DNA of 63,608 nt, from the NCBI GenBank assembly GCA_028687435.1, contig JAQUAF010000027.1:1-63608 (forward strand), in the 5' to 3' direction. The stretch's first letter is position 1; each line of letters starts with the position of its first letter. The position numbers and the translations under genes are program-made. Below are positions 25,110 through 31,881 of the stretch, one piece after another. The stretch is from Verrucomicrobiia bacterium. GTDB taxonomy: Bacteria; Verrucomicrobiota; Verrucomicrobiia; JABWAM01. The notes beneath the pieces were generated by a model. It searched no databases, was not told where the DNA came from, and saw only the letters and a list, made by a program, of their open reading frames with translations.

Positions 25110-26281
25110 GAGTGGCTGATGAGAATATCAGTCCTGAAATCATTAAAGGCAGCAACTTGGCAGCGGTTCTTTTTAAGCAGATACCGTTTTCCGAGTGTCG
25201 CCTTGGAATGGATCATAAAAAAATTGATGAATTGGTCGAAAAGTATTACCAAGGTGAATCAAGTGGAACCAAGGGGCAATTCAAGGGATCACTCCACCGT
25301 TTCCTGACCGAGGCGGGTGAGGGTGATCTTGTAGCTGTCTGTGTCAACGGGGATCAGAACTTGCTTTGGGGCGAACTCCTTCGGGGACAACTAACCCTAT
25401 TACCTGGTTTTGAAAAAGAAAATATCAAGGGGCGACCAGTTCGTTGGCTGTCACTACATGAACAGGCGACGATTGAGAAGATGTCGCCGCCTGATGCCGT
25501 CCGAAAATATCGTGGCACCATCTGCAAATGGCTCGATGATGTAGAATGGCCTGATGAGGAAGAAGAAAAACGGCAGCATTATTACTCGACGCCACCGGCT
25601 GAGAAACAGCGGCAGGTGAAATTTATCCGGGTTGGCATAGATACGGGTTGCGGCGGACGCTTGTCCAGGATGTTTCCTGGAAATTATTACCATTTCATTC
25701 CGATCCCAAAACACAACGATCCTGAATTTCGGCGTTTTACGTATGGTGATGTGAAAGGTCCAACCAAATTTCAAAGCCTTTTGGCCCTACGGAAAGGCGA
25801 TCTTTTAGTTTTATATGCAGGATTTGATCCGGAAAGAGACTTTAATCAGTGCCGATGTGTGGGCATTTTCTCGTACTTCGTAATCAAAGAGGTCTTTTTG
25901 TTTAAGAAAAAGGGTGGTTGTGCCCTGCAAATTGCCGAGACATCACGAACCAGCGATCCGGTCGGTGTTTTTAATAAACTTGCATCCCGCGAGACCTTTG
26001 ACGAAATGAGACGTGTTTATGGCCCATACAATCCTCACGTTGAAGAAGACCGTGACGAAATGCAGATTCTCATTTGCGGGGATACGAGTTTAAGTCGCTT
26101 GTTGAGCAAGGTTGAAGTCATCGCTGAAGCTGACAAAACGACAGGCAAGTATATCTTGAGCGAGGACAATGCCCATAAATGGGGGTTAAAAACAGGGGCC
26201 GATCTGACGCGCTGTTCTGTCCGAACGGTTGATTCAGAACATGTTGACGAGGCAGTCAAGTATCTTGAAAAATTACCTTGA
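25091..26281 (+). CDS. Nmad3-like protein with N-terminal restriction-type domain
   Basis: A 396-residue protein. The first about 150 residues (QFKGSLHRFLTEAGEGDLVAVCVNGDQNLLWGELL) resemble N-terminal reader-like domains of restriction-associated proteins. From about residue 175 comes VKFIRVGIDTGCGGRLSRMFPGNYYHFIPIPK, the Nmad3 entry motif, and LLALRKGDLLVLYAGF. Members of this group were predicted to act with base-modification or restriction systems. Assignment is from motif memory and should be searched. Confidence 0.55.
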   Translation: MQLWFLRVADENISPEIIKGSNLAAVLFKQIPFSECRLGMDHKKIDELVEKYYQGESSGTKGQFKGSLHRFLTEAGEGDLVAVCVNGDQNLLWGELLRGQLTLLPGFEKENIKGRPVRWLSLHEQATIEKMSPPDAVRKYRGTICKWLDDVEWPDEEEEKRQHYYSTPPAEKQRQVKFIRVGIDTGCGGRLSRMFPGNYYHFIPIPKHNDPEFRRFTYGDVKGPTKFQSLLALRKGDLLVLYAGFDPERDFNQCRCVGIFSYFVIKEVFLFKKKGGCALQIAETSRTSDPVGVFNKLASRETFDEMRRVYGPYNPHVEEDRDEMQILICGDTSLSRLLSKVEVIAEADKTTGKYILSEDNAHKWGLKTGADLTRCSVRTVDSEHVDEAVKYLEKLP

Positions 26282-26320
26282 AGTTTTTTTCCACTTCAAA
26301 CAGTTGTTCCTTAACGTTCT

Positions 26321-26383
26321 GATGTTGGGGACATTCTTTGCCCTGATATTCTCACGGATATAAGTGCAGAATATGGGCATGAG
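26321..26383 (+). repeat. duplicated leader of module 2
   Basis: Second copy of the leader at 22671-22732 (GTTGGGGACATTCTTTGCCC, then GTGCAGAATATGGGCATGA). Confidence 0.8.
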
Positions 26384-27359
26384 ATCATCAATTACATCAT
26401 CTGCCGGCCCAGCGAATCTTTCCAGACCCCCGGTTAAAAAGACCCTTTTGGATGAAATGGACGGTTATGGAGAACTGGGCATGCATCGGGATGGCCTTCG
26501 ATTGGCCCGGCGAATTCTAAATCAAAAGGTTTTGGTCGCAAAAGAATTCGAGGGGGCCATGATGGTCATCTTGTCGACCCAGAAGCGCTTGAAACAGAGT
26601 GCTCCGCGGATTGAGCGGGCTTATCGACGGTTATCAAAACCGGATCAAAGAAAGATGCGGCCCGTCATATTGAGGCTTTATATATGCATCGACGATTACG
26701 CAAAAGCGCTCCCCTTTGCCGCCCGTCGACCAATCAACGCCATGGATCTCGCATTTTCGCTGGATACTTTCTCCGCCGCGGGAAAAAAAGACGTTGTGGA
26801 TCGTTTGGTGAGAATGGGGGTGAACTATTTGTGGCAACTGGAGTATTTATGCGCCGAGAATCTGATTCGATCAACATTGACTGCCGATTTTGTGCAGGAA
26901 GGGCAGTGGATGCGGGCTTTGGCCCTGTGGAAAGGCGTTCCGAGCGATGTTGCGTTGAATTCATGCGACCAGAATCTGATTCGATCATCATTGGCTGACC
27001 ATTTTGTGCAGGAAGGGAAGTGGACGCGGGCTTTGGCCCTGTGGAAAGGCGCTCCGACCGATGTTGCGTTTTGCTGCCAAAAGTTCAGTGATCGTGTGCA
27101 GATTCATGCCGCGCAAGGTTTGAAAATCATCCGGGAAGGTCTTGCCGAACTGGCACGGTTGGAATCCCGGGGTGATCCGGATTTTGATCTCGCCCAACCT
27201 GGATTGTCCAAGGGCTTGATTGGGGATTCCCGTCGCGAACTTCTTTCGTTCCGCAAGGCGCTGAAAAGGATTTTGCCCCGGAAATACTGGGAAAAGTACA
27301 GATTGGACAAGGAAGCCCAACCTTCCGAACCGGAAACCTTGGATTCGTCCCTCGATTAA
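26373..27359 (+). CDS. helical-repeat protein, module 2
   Basis: About 328 residues, paralogue of the 23161 protein (DGYGELGMHRDGLRLARRIL; SKGLIGDSRRELLSFRKALKRILPRKYW at the end). It carries a tandem internal duplication of about 35 residues, each unit reading NLIRS-(T/S)L-(x)ADxFVQEG-(Q/K)W-(M/T)RALALWKG. The duplication extends the superhelix relative to module 1. Start codon uncertain among ATG/GTG codons at 26364-26379. Confidence 0.6.
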   Translation: MGMRSSITSSAGPANLSRPPVKKTLLDEMDGYGELGMHRDGLRLARRILNQKVLVAKEFEGAMMVILSTQKRLKQSAPRIERAYRRLSKPDQRKMRPVILRLYICIDDYAKALPFAARRPINAMDLAFSLDTFSAAGKKDVVDRLVRMGVNYLWQLEYLCAENLIRSTLTADFVQEGQWMRALALWKGVPSDVALNSCDQNLIRSSLADHFVQEGKWTRALALWKGAPTDVAFCCQKFSDRVQIHAAQGLKIIREGLAELARLESRGDPDFDLAQPGLSKGLIGDSRRELLSFRKALKRILPRKYWEKYRLDKEAQPSEPETLDSSLD

Positions 27360-27405
27360 GTCAGAGACCAAAACCGAAGCCTTTGATTCGGACATTCATC
27401 TGCGG

Positions 27406-27603
27406 ATGCAGATCAAACGAACGATGAACTGCGAATTCGGAAAGATGGATCCCGCTATTCTCCGGCCCGGCCGGCTCTTGGCGCTGCGAGAATTCAAACC
27501 GCTTCCACGCGGACAAGCGGATCGCCTGGCAAAAGACCTCGGCAAAACGTTGCCGCCAAAACAGGAGTACACCCTCGAGGAAGTTTCAGAACTCCTGACA
27601 TAG
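27406..27603 (+). pseudogene. relic of AAA ATPase C-terminus, copy 2
   Basis: A 65-residue frame: NCEFGKMDPAILRPGRLLALREF then PLPRGQADRLAKDLGKTLPP and YTLEEVSELL. Corresponds to the end of an AAA ATPase (LRPGR sensor 2 region) without its P-loop body. Could be translated as a small protein, but three copies with different decay argue for a duplicated relic. Confidence 0.65.
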
Positions 27604-27758
27604 GGCACCGTTTCTCCTATGAAAACTGTTTTTTGAACCTCGAACCCAAACCTGTCCGCTTTTTTGGGCTCAAAACAACATCTCCCCTCGAGAAAACCTC
27701 TTTCGGTTGCAAAAAAGCGGCCATTCTCGTACCCCCCTATGTCAGGAGTTCTGAATTT

Positions 27759-28553
27759 TCATGGCCAAGTCAATCCAGCAAGCAGGTCAAAATTCGGATT
27801 CTTTTTTCGAATGGAGTTTCTGAGAATAATAGCTCTCTTCCAACCATCATGAGTTGTTAGATCGCAAATTGCACGACATGCTCTGGTTGAGAAATTCCAC
27901 CTGATTCCATGATGCCAATTCAGTTTTTCTCCAGAAGCTGTTCGAACAGTCTTCAGTAATAAACTCGATGATTTGTAAATTCCTAAATCAACGGCCTTTT
28001 CGAAAAGCATAGAATGTCTTTTTTGTCCGATAAAAACACGATTGTCTTTGCCGATCAGACCTTTAAAAACATGGGCATTTGCTTTGGCCCGCAATCGATT
28101 TCTGGCAGTAGCATCACTTGGGTGTTGGCCTTCATCGAGAATTTCATCAATTCTTATTGCTCCAATCAAACACCATTGACGCGGATCATCTCCGTCAGTT
28201 TGTTCCCGTTTCTTATCGGTCCATTCAATCCACCCTTTTCCATTATTTTTCCACAACAAGGCCCAAAACAGAAAAATGTCATTCCTCTCTGCATGCCATA
28301 AGGCAGCACTGCGCCTGCACCATCCATCGCCATATGTCAGATTTTTCCAGTCTGGATCACAATGGATATCTCTCCCATTCATTTTATGTCTTTGAACAAA
28401 TGGCCGAATTTCGTTTGAGAATTTCATATACCCGTTTACACCTTCTTTAGTGAATGGGGCATAATAAAAACCTCCGTCTGAGAAAACAGGGCTTCGTACA
28501 ATTGATTTATCTGCCATATTTGCGCCAACATTTATCAAATAGATTTTCGACAT
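27759..28553 (-). CDS. Nmad3-family protein (nucleotide-modification-associated)
   Basis: A 264-residue protein beginning MSKIYLINVGANMADKSIVR, then SPVFSDGGFYYAPFT, the family start pattern VNVGAN...RSPIF.DG.F.F.P. Further stretches: CDPDWKNLTYGDGW and RNDIFLFWALLW. Opposite orientation to the module-2 genes and lying between two ATPase relics. Role in nucleic-acid modification is predicted for the family, not shown. Confidence 0.65.
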   Translation of the reverse strand: MSKIYLINVGANMADKSIVRSPVFSDGGFYYAPFTKEGVNGYMKFSNEIRPFVQRHKMNGRDIHCDPDWKNLTYGDGWCRRSAALWHAERNDIFLFWALLWKNNGKGWIEWTDKKREQTDGDDPRQWCLIGAIRIDEILDEGQHPSDATARNRLRAKANAHVFKGLIGKDNRVFIGQKRHSMLFEKAVDLGIYKSSSLLLKTVRTASGEKLNWHHGIRWNFSTRACRAICDLTTHDGWKRAIILRNSIRKKNPNFDLLAGLTWP

Positions 28554-28689
28554 AGGTTTTTTGGGGTTGCTTGATGTTTGGGGTGGGCCCCGTTATTCGG
28601 TCAGATCCAGCGGAAAATAAGCGATGGCGTCTGTTGGATCGGAGGGTAGGTAAACAGGATTGGTCGGACAAGCCGAAAGGTGAACACGC

Positions 28690-28745
28690 GGCTTGCTCCC
28701 TCACTGGGAATTCAAACCACTTCCCCATGAACAGGCGGAGAAAAA
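28690..28745 (+). pseudogene. relic of AAA ATPase C-terminus, copy 3
   Basis: Only the stretch WEFKPLPHEQAEK survives, matching REFKPLPRGQADR of copy 2. It runs directly into the DUF2779-like fragment. Confidence 0.5.
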
Positions 28746-28751
28746 ACCCGC

Positions 28752-29225
28752 CATGAGGGTTTTCTGGCGGATGGTCCTCACGATCCGCGCCCGGAATTCA
28801 TGGCCCAGCTCCGGGATTTGCTTGGGTCAACCGGGTCCATCATCGCCTACAATGCCACGTTTGAGCGGAACTGCCTGAAGGACTGCGCCCGATTGCGACC
28901 GGAATGGACATTCTGGTTGGAAACCATCGCTCCACGGATTCTGGACCTCCTGGCGCCTTTTCGTACCTTTCACTATTACCATCCTGACCAAGGCGGCAGC
29001 GCATCCCTCAAGGCGGTATTGCCGGTTCTGGTGGGGCAAGGTTATAAAAACCTGGCCATTCAAGAAGGCAGCATGGCCAGCCGGGAATTTCTCCGGTTGC
29101 AATCCGGACAGGTCACCCAAGCCGAACGAAAAGAGATTCGCGCCAATCTGGAGGCCTATTGTGCCCGTGACACCTTGGGGATGGTGGAGATTCTTGACCG
29201 GCTGAATGGGCTTGTTCGGAAGTGA
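28752..29225 (+). pseudogene. C-terminal fragment of a DUF2779 protein
   Basis: Residues HEGFLADGPHDPRPEFMAQL, LLGSTGSIIAYNATFERNCL, RILDLLAPFRTFHYYHPDQG, GSASLKAVLPVL and AYCARDTLGMVEIL match the C-terminal nuclease-like (exonuclease-fold) half of DUF2779 proteins, which are normally around 500 residues. The N-terminal part is missing and replaced by the ATPase relic. The ATG at 28800 is internal. Confidence 0.7.
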
Positions 29226-29370
29226 CTCAAGCGCCCATAGAATTTTGTTTTCAGCCTTGTTCCTCGCCAAAAATCTCCCACGAGGGTTTCATTGCCCACT
29301 TTTTATACGTCACCCTCATTTTCGACAGAGGTTCCAATTCAGGTACTGGATTGCACCACATGGCAGAAAA

Positions 29371-29448
29371 TGGGGCCGGCGGCGGGTCTCGCACCCGCTT
29401 TCTCGTGCTCCCAAGGCACGCGGATCGGCTTCTTCTCCATCTGCCCGT
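29371..29448 (-). tRNA. tRNA-Pro(TGG), first copy, non-canonical T-loop
   Basis: Anticodon arm CGTGC-CTTGGGA-GCACG, T-arm GCGGG-TGCGAGA-CCCGC, encoded CCA. The acceptor is poor (ACGGGCA against CGCCGGC, 4 of 7 pairs), so this last gene of the array may be decaying. Confidence 0.65.
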
Positions 29449-29453
29449 AATAA

Positions 29454-29695
29454 TGGATCCACCCGACGGACTTGCACCCAATAATCCGGGCAGTCCCTCG
29501 GTTCGGCTCCTTGCCTTGTGCGCGGGGAAGGGGAGGGGTTGCGGCCCCCTGAAACAAGCGGGCGGTTCGTTATCGGAACCTCATGAAACTGATCGCTCCC
29601 AGGTCTGTCGATCCTCCTTGGTGGGAAGAAACGCTGTGGTACTCGCGAATCAGGTTCCACGCATGGATCATCCATGCTGCCGCAACCCCGAAAAA
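29454..29695 (-). pseudogene. degenerate tRNA remnants
   Basis: Begins with a CCA and a T-loop TGCAAGT, like the other units, but only 2-3 pairs of the T-stem and no acceptable anticodon arm can be formed. A second CCA-like end at about 29620 precedes a GCATG-GATGATC-CATGC hairpin without T33. I read this stretch as one or two broken tRNA genes. Confidence 0.4.
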
Positions 29696-29783
29696 TGGCG
29701 GAGGTCGGGAGAATCGCACTCCCAATCCCTGGGAAGGGACAGCCGGGTTCAAGCCGGGATCCTCGTCTATTCGGACGACCTCC
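29696..29783 (-). tRNA. tRNA-Ser(TGA), non-canonical T-loop
   Basis: Acceptor GGAGGTC/GACCTCC fully paired, anticodon loop CTTGAAC, long variable arm (TCCC...GGGA), T-arm GGGAG-TGCGATT-CTCCC, encoded CCA. Its 5' end abuts the TTTA target duplication of the MITE. Confidence 0.85.
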
Positions 29784-29787
29784 TTTA

Positions 29788-30075
29788 GGAGCCGCGCAAA
29801 AATTAATTCACATTCTGGCAAAGGCACCGTGCAGGCAGATGCCAGACGCGAGGAAGGAGAATATCCCTCGTGGACCCCGCAGCAGCGGGGCTGATCCCGC
29901 ACAGCGGGACCGCAGATGCCTGCACGCTGCCGCGCCCCTGTGGGCTGGGGGGATTTGGCCGGCTGGTTGCGTTGCTCGCGACTCACAGCCCCATGAAGGG
30001 GATGCTCGTCACTCGCGCCTTGCCATCCGGCCAAATCCCCTCCAGCAGAATGTGAAGTAATTTTTGCGCGGCTCC
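29788..30075. mobile_element. 288-bp MITE-like element between two tRNA genes
   Basis: Terminal inverted repeats of 30 bp with 29 matches: left end GGAGCCGCGCAAAAATTA (29788 on), right end complementary (30046-30075). The element is flanked by TTTA on both sides (29784-29787 and 30076-30079), a 4-bp target duplication. No transposase is inside. The interior has several GC-rich hairpins (for example GATTTGGCCGG...CCGGCCAAATC). Confidence 0.85.
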
Positions 30076-30080
30076 TTTAA

Positions 30081-30155
30081 TGGCTCCAGCGCATGGACTC
30101 GCACCATGACCGCGCCGCTTAACAGGCGGGCGTGCTGCTTTGACACCACGCTGGA
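30081..30155 (-). tRNA. tRNA-Asn(GTT), non-canonical T-loop
   Basis: Acceptor TCCAGCG/CGCTGGA paired, anticodon loop CTGTTAA, D-loop with AGCA, T-arm CATGG-TGCGAGT-CCATG, encoded CCA. Confidence 0.85.
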
Positions 30156-30164
30156 TCGAATAAA

Positions 30165-30240
30165 TGATCGGGCTGGTGAGATTTGCACTCACGATCTTTC
30201 GCACCCCATGCGAACGCGCTGACTACTACGCAACAGCCCG
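30165..30240 (-). tRNA. tRNA-Pro(GGG), non-canonical T-loop
   Basis: Acceptor CGGGCTG/CAGCCCG paired, anticodon arm TTCGC-ATGGGGT-GCGAA, T-arm GTGAG-TGCAAAT-CTCAC. The 3' end reads TCA instead of CCA, one of the few units without an encoded CCA. Confidence 0.8.
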
Positions 30241-30244
30241 AAAA

Positions 30245-30319
30245 TGGTACTCCGCCAGGGTACTGCCCCCTGTTCCCCGGGTTAAAAGCCCGGTGCTTCA
30301 CTTGTAAAGCTTGCGGAGC
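30245..30319 (-). tRNA. tRNA-Lys(TTT), G54-G58 T-loop
   Basis: Acceptor GCTCCGC/GCGGAGT, anticodon arm CCGGG-CTTTTAA-CCCGG, D-stem GCTT/AAGC, T-arm CAGGG-GGCAGTA-CCCTG, encoded CCA. Confidence 0.85.
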
Positions 30320-30328
30320 GCAAAGAAA

Positions 30329-30402
30329 TGGTCCGGGCTGGAGGTTACGCTCCCCCGTCAGCTGGGTGTAGGCCAGCGGTCCTGCTATTGAACGAAGCCC
30401 GG
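30329..30402 (-). tRNA. tRNA-Val(TAC), A54-T58 T-loop
   Basis: Acceptor CCGGGCT/AGCCCGG paired, anticodon arm GCTGG-CCTACAC-CCAGC, D-loop AATAGCA, T-loop AGCGTAA, encoded CCA. Confidence 0.85.
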
Positions 30403-30408
30403 GACAAA

Positions 30409-30492
30409 TGGTCGGCGCGGAGGGACTTGCACCCCCAAGGATTACACGTTCTAAGCGTGCAGGCTCTGCTTTTCGCTCTCATCCACGCGCCG
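30409..30492 (-). tRNA. tRNA-Leu(TAG), non-canonical T-loop, short variable loop
   Basis: Acceptor CGGCGCG/CGCGCCG paired, anticodon arm GCACG-CTTAGAA-CGTGT, T-loop TGCAAGT, encoded CCA. The D domain is long (contains AAAAGCAG) and the variable loop is only about 7 nt, unlike ordinary bacterial leucine tRNAs. Confidence 0.75.
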
Positions 30493-30498
30493 GAAAAA

Positions 30499-30572
30499 TG
30501 GTGCCCAAGGCAGGTGCCGCCCCTGCGTCTGCCGCTTATCAAGCGGCCGCTCTGCTGTTGAGCTACGTGGGC
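30499..30572 (-). tRNA. tRNA-Ile(GAT), G54-G58 T-loop
   Basis: Acceptor GCCCACG/CTTGGGC (one mismatch), D-arm GCTC-AACAGCA-GAGC, anticodon arm GCCGC-TTGATAA-GCGGC, T-arm GCAGG-GGCGGCA-CCTGC, encoded CCA. Confidence 0.85.
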
Positions 30573-30580
30573 ATTGATGA

Positions 30581-30654
30581 TGGCTGTCCCGGCTGGATTT
30601 GCACCAACGCGAACGAGGTCAGAGCTCGTCATGCTGCGATTACATCACGGGACA
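30581..30654 (-). tRNA. tRNA-Gln(CTG), non-canonical T-loop
   Basis: Acceptor TGTCCCG/CGGGACA paired, anticodon arm ACGAG-CTCTGAC-CTCGT, T-loop TGCAAAT, encoded CCA. Confidence 0.85.
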
Positions 30655-30655
30655 T

Positions 30656-30729
30656 TGGCACCCGATCCGAGATTCGCACTCGGTACTCCAGCTTGAAAGA
30701 CTGGCGACTTACTCATAGTCGAATCGGGC
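30656..30729 (-). tRNA. tRNA-Glu(TTC), non-canonical T-loop
   Basis: Acceptor GCCCGAT/ATCGGGT, anticodon arm CCAGT-CTTTCAA-GCTGG, D-loop with AGTA, T-arm CCGAG-TGCGAAT-CTCGG, encoded CCA. Only 1 nt separates it from tRNA-Gln. Confidence 0.85.
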
Positions 30730-30735
30730 AAAAGA

Positions 30736-30831
30736 TGGCGGAAGCCAGGGGAATTGCGCCCCATTCCGGCTTGGCGGCCGGAACCCGTCCGCTTCCAACG
30801 GAGGCCGGCGCGCTGGTCCGGTTTGGCTTCC
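30736..30831 (-). tRNA. tRNA-Ser(GGA), C54 T-loop
   Basis: Acceptor GGAAGCC/GGCTTCC paired, anticodon loop TTGGAAG, long variable arm (TTCCGGC...GCCGGAA), T-loop CGCAATT as in tRNA-Ser(GCT), encoded CCA. Confidence 0.8.
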
Positions 30832-30842
30832 AAAAGGCAAAA

Positions 30843-30917
30843 TGGTCGCTCCGGATGGAGTTGCACCATCATTGCGCGGCGTATGAAACCGGCACATTCC
30901 TGTTATGCTACGGAGCG
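30843..30917 (-). tRNA. tRNA-Met or Ile2(CAT), non-canonical T-loop
   Basis: Acceptor CGCTCCG/CGGAGCG fully paired, so not initiator-like. Anticodon loop TTCATAC, D-loop AACAGGA, T-arm GATGG-TGCAACT-CCATC, encoded CCA. Elongator Met or lysidine-modified Ile2 cannot be separated here. Confidence 0.75.
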
Positions 30918-30921
30918 TCTA

Positions 30922-30994
30922 TGGTTGCAGGGGGCGGAGTCGCACCAGCCAAAGGAAGGTTATGGGCCTTCCGGGGGACTCTCCCCGCCCTGCG
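30922..30994 (-). tRNA. tRNA-Met(CAT), initiator-like C1-A72, non-canonical T-loop
   Basis: Acceptor CGCAGGG/CCCTGCA with a C1-A72 mismatch, the hallmark of bacterial initiator tRNA. Anticodon arm GAAGG-CCCATAA-CCTTC (two of the three initiator G-C pairs), T-loop TGCGACT, encoded CCA. Confidence 0.75.
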
Positions 30995-30999
30995 TTAAA

Positions 31000-31074
31000 T
31001 GGTGGAGCCAGACGGTTCCGCCCCGCCGTTTCCTCCATGCCATGGAGGCGTCCTCCTAATTGGACGATGGCCCC
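31000..31074 (-). tRNA. tRNA-Ala(GGC), G54-G58 T-loop
   Basis: Acceptor GGGGCCA/TGGCTCC, D-arm GTCC-AATTAGGA-GGAC, anticodon arm CCTCC-ATGGCAT-GGAGG, T-loop GGCGGAA, encoded CCA. The G3-T70 pair is in the position of the usual alanine identity pair. Confidence 0.85.
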
Positions 31075-31080
31075 GCAAAA

Positions 31081-31156
31081 TGGTGGACCGGAAGGGGGTT
31101 GCACCCTTCACACCCGGTATGCAAGACCAGGTCGCCGCTTGGGAACATGCCGGCCC
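31081..31156 (-). tRNA. tRNA-Ala(TGC), non-canonical T-loop
   Basis: Acceptor GGGCCGG/CCGGTCC with a G3-T70 wobble (alanine identity element), anticodon loop CTTGCAT, T-arm AAGGG-TGCAACC-CCCTT, encoded CCA. Confidence 0.85.
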
Positions 31157-31162
31157 AAATAA

Positions 31163-31239
31163 TGGTGCGCCATGAGAGACTTGCACTCTCCCCGCCTGTT
31201 TGGAAGACAGGCATGCTTGCTTTAAACACCTATGGCGCA
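31163..31239 (-). tRNA. tRNA-Gly(TCC), non-canonical T-loop
   Basis: Acceptor TGCGCCA/TGGCGCA paired, anticodon loop CTTCCAA, T-arm GAGAG-TGCAAGT-CTCTC, D-loop with AAAGCAA, encoded CCA. The G-T-G-C stretch matches, from memory, the replacement seen in staphylococcal cell-wall tRNA-Gly. Confidence 0.85.
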
Positions 31240-31247
31240 TTAAAAAA

Positions 31248-31321
31248 TGGAGCCACCAGCGGGTAACGCTCCCGCGTCTGGGCTTTACCAAAGCCCCGTT
31301 CTGCTTTTGAACCATGGCGGC
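31248..31321 (-). tRNA. tRNA-Thr(GGT), A54-T58 T-loop
   Basis: Acceptor GCCGCCA/TGGTGGC, D-arm GTTC-AAAAGCA-GAAC, anticodon arm GGGCT-TTGGTAA-AGCCC, T-arm GCGGG-AGCGTTA-CCCGC, encoded CCA. Confidence 0.85.
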
Positions 31322-31328
31322 TTGAATA

Positions 31329-31403
31329 TGGTCCGTCGCCCGCGTGCTGCCCGCGGTATCTCGTGATCCCGAATCACGCGGATTACTGTCTTCCTCGCGA
31401 CGG
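31329..31403 (-). tRNA. tRNA-Pro(CGG), G54-G58 T-loop
   Basis: Acceptor CCGTCGC/GCGACGG paired, anticodon arm CGTGA-TTCGGGA-TCACG, T-arm CCGCG-GGCAGCA-CGCGG, encoded CCA. Confidence 0.85.
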
Positions 31404-31408
31404 ATAAA

Positions 31409-31484
31409 TGGAGCGCCGTACAGGAATTGCACCTGTCTGTCCCGGGTTGCAGCCGGGTGCCTTAAGCTGCTCGGCCAACGGCGC
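31409..31484 (-). tRNA. tRNA-Cys(GCA), non-canonical T-loop
   Basis: Acceptor GCGCCGT/ACGGCGC paired, anticodon arm CCCGG-CTGCAAC-CCGGG, T-arm ACAGG-TGCAATT-CCTGT, discriminator T (cysteine identity U73), encoded CCA. Confidence 0.9.
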
Positions 31485-31488
31485 TAAA

Positions 31489-31563
31489 TGGTCCAGCACC
31501 CCGGTACTGCCCCGGATATCTCGCCGTCCCAAGCGGCGCGGATTACTTTCTTCCTCGTGCTGG
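31489..31563 (-). tRNA. tRNA-Pro(TGG), second copy, G54-G58 T-loop
   Basis: Acceptor CCAGCAC/GTGCTGG paired, anticodon arm CGCCG-CTTGGGA-CGGCG, T-loop GGCAGTA, encoded CCA. Same family as tRNA-Pro(CGG) at 31329. Confidence 0.85.
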
Positions 31564-31570
31564 TGAAAAA

Positions 31571-31685
31571 TGGCGCGCCCGGCGGGCCTTCGCCGCGACG
31601 AAGTGGCCGCGGCCACGCAGGCGGGTGCCGCCCCCGCTCTATCCCGTTAGACAGACGGGCAGCTCTGCTGTTTGCTCTCGGGCGC
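31571..31685 (-). tRNA. tRNA-Asp(GTC) interrupted by a 39-nt insertion
   Basis: Without positions 31582-31620 the gene is a perfect tRNA: acceptor GCGCCCG/CGGGCGC, anticodon arm CCCGT-CTGTCTA-ACGGG, T-arm GCGGG-GGCGGCA-CCCGC, encoded CCA. The insertion lies between the T-stem and the 3' acceptor strand and is bounded by a direct GCGGG repeat. Confidence 0.85.
31582..31620. repeat. 39-nt REP-like insertion inside tRNA-Asp
   Basis: Contains CCTTCGCC...CGACG.AGTGGC..CGGCCACGCAG and is flanked by GCGGG (31582-31586 and 31621-31625). A close copy, also bounded by GCGGG, interrupts a Gfo/Idh gene fragment at about 56528-56571. Confidence 0.8.
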
Positions 31686-31690
31686 GCAAA

Positions 31691-31765
31691 TGGGGTGCTG
31701 GGCCGGTTACGCTCCGGCGTCGTCCCGTTCACAGCGGGCTGATCTGCTATTGATCTACAAGCACC
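31691..31765 (-). tRNA. tRNA-His(GTG), A54-T58 T-loop
   Basis: Anticodon loop CTGTGAA, T-arm GCCGG-AGCGTAA-CCGGC, D-arm GATC-AATAGCA-GATC, encoded CCA. An extra 5' G opposite discriminator C73 is encoded, the specific histidine identity element. Confidence 0.9.
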
Positions 31766-31801
31766 GTCAAAAAGCTTGCCATCCAAAGGATGGGAATCTA
31801 T

Positions 31802-31876
31802 TGGAGCCACCGGCCGGAATTGCACCGGCATCCTCCGTTTACGAAACGGACACTCTGCTGGCTGAGCTACGGCGGC
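31802..31876 (-). tRNA. tRNA-Thr(CGT), non-canonical T-loop
   Basis: Acceptor GCCGCCG/CGGTGGC, D-arm GCTC-AGCCAGCA-GAGT, anticodon arm TCCGT-TTCGTAA-ACGGA, T-arm GCCGG-TGCAATT-CCGGC, encoded CCA. Followed by a 36-nt gap, one of the few longer spacers. Confidence 0.85.
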
Positions 31877-31881
31877 TGAAT

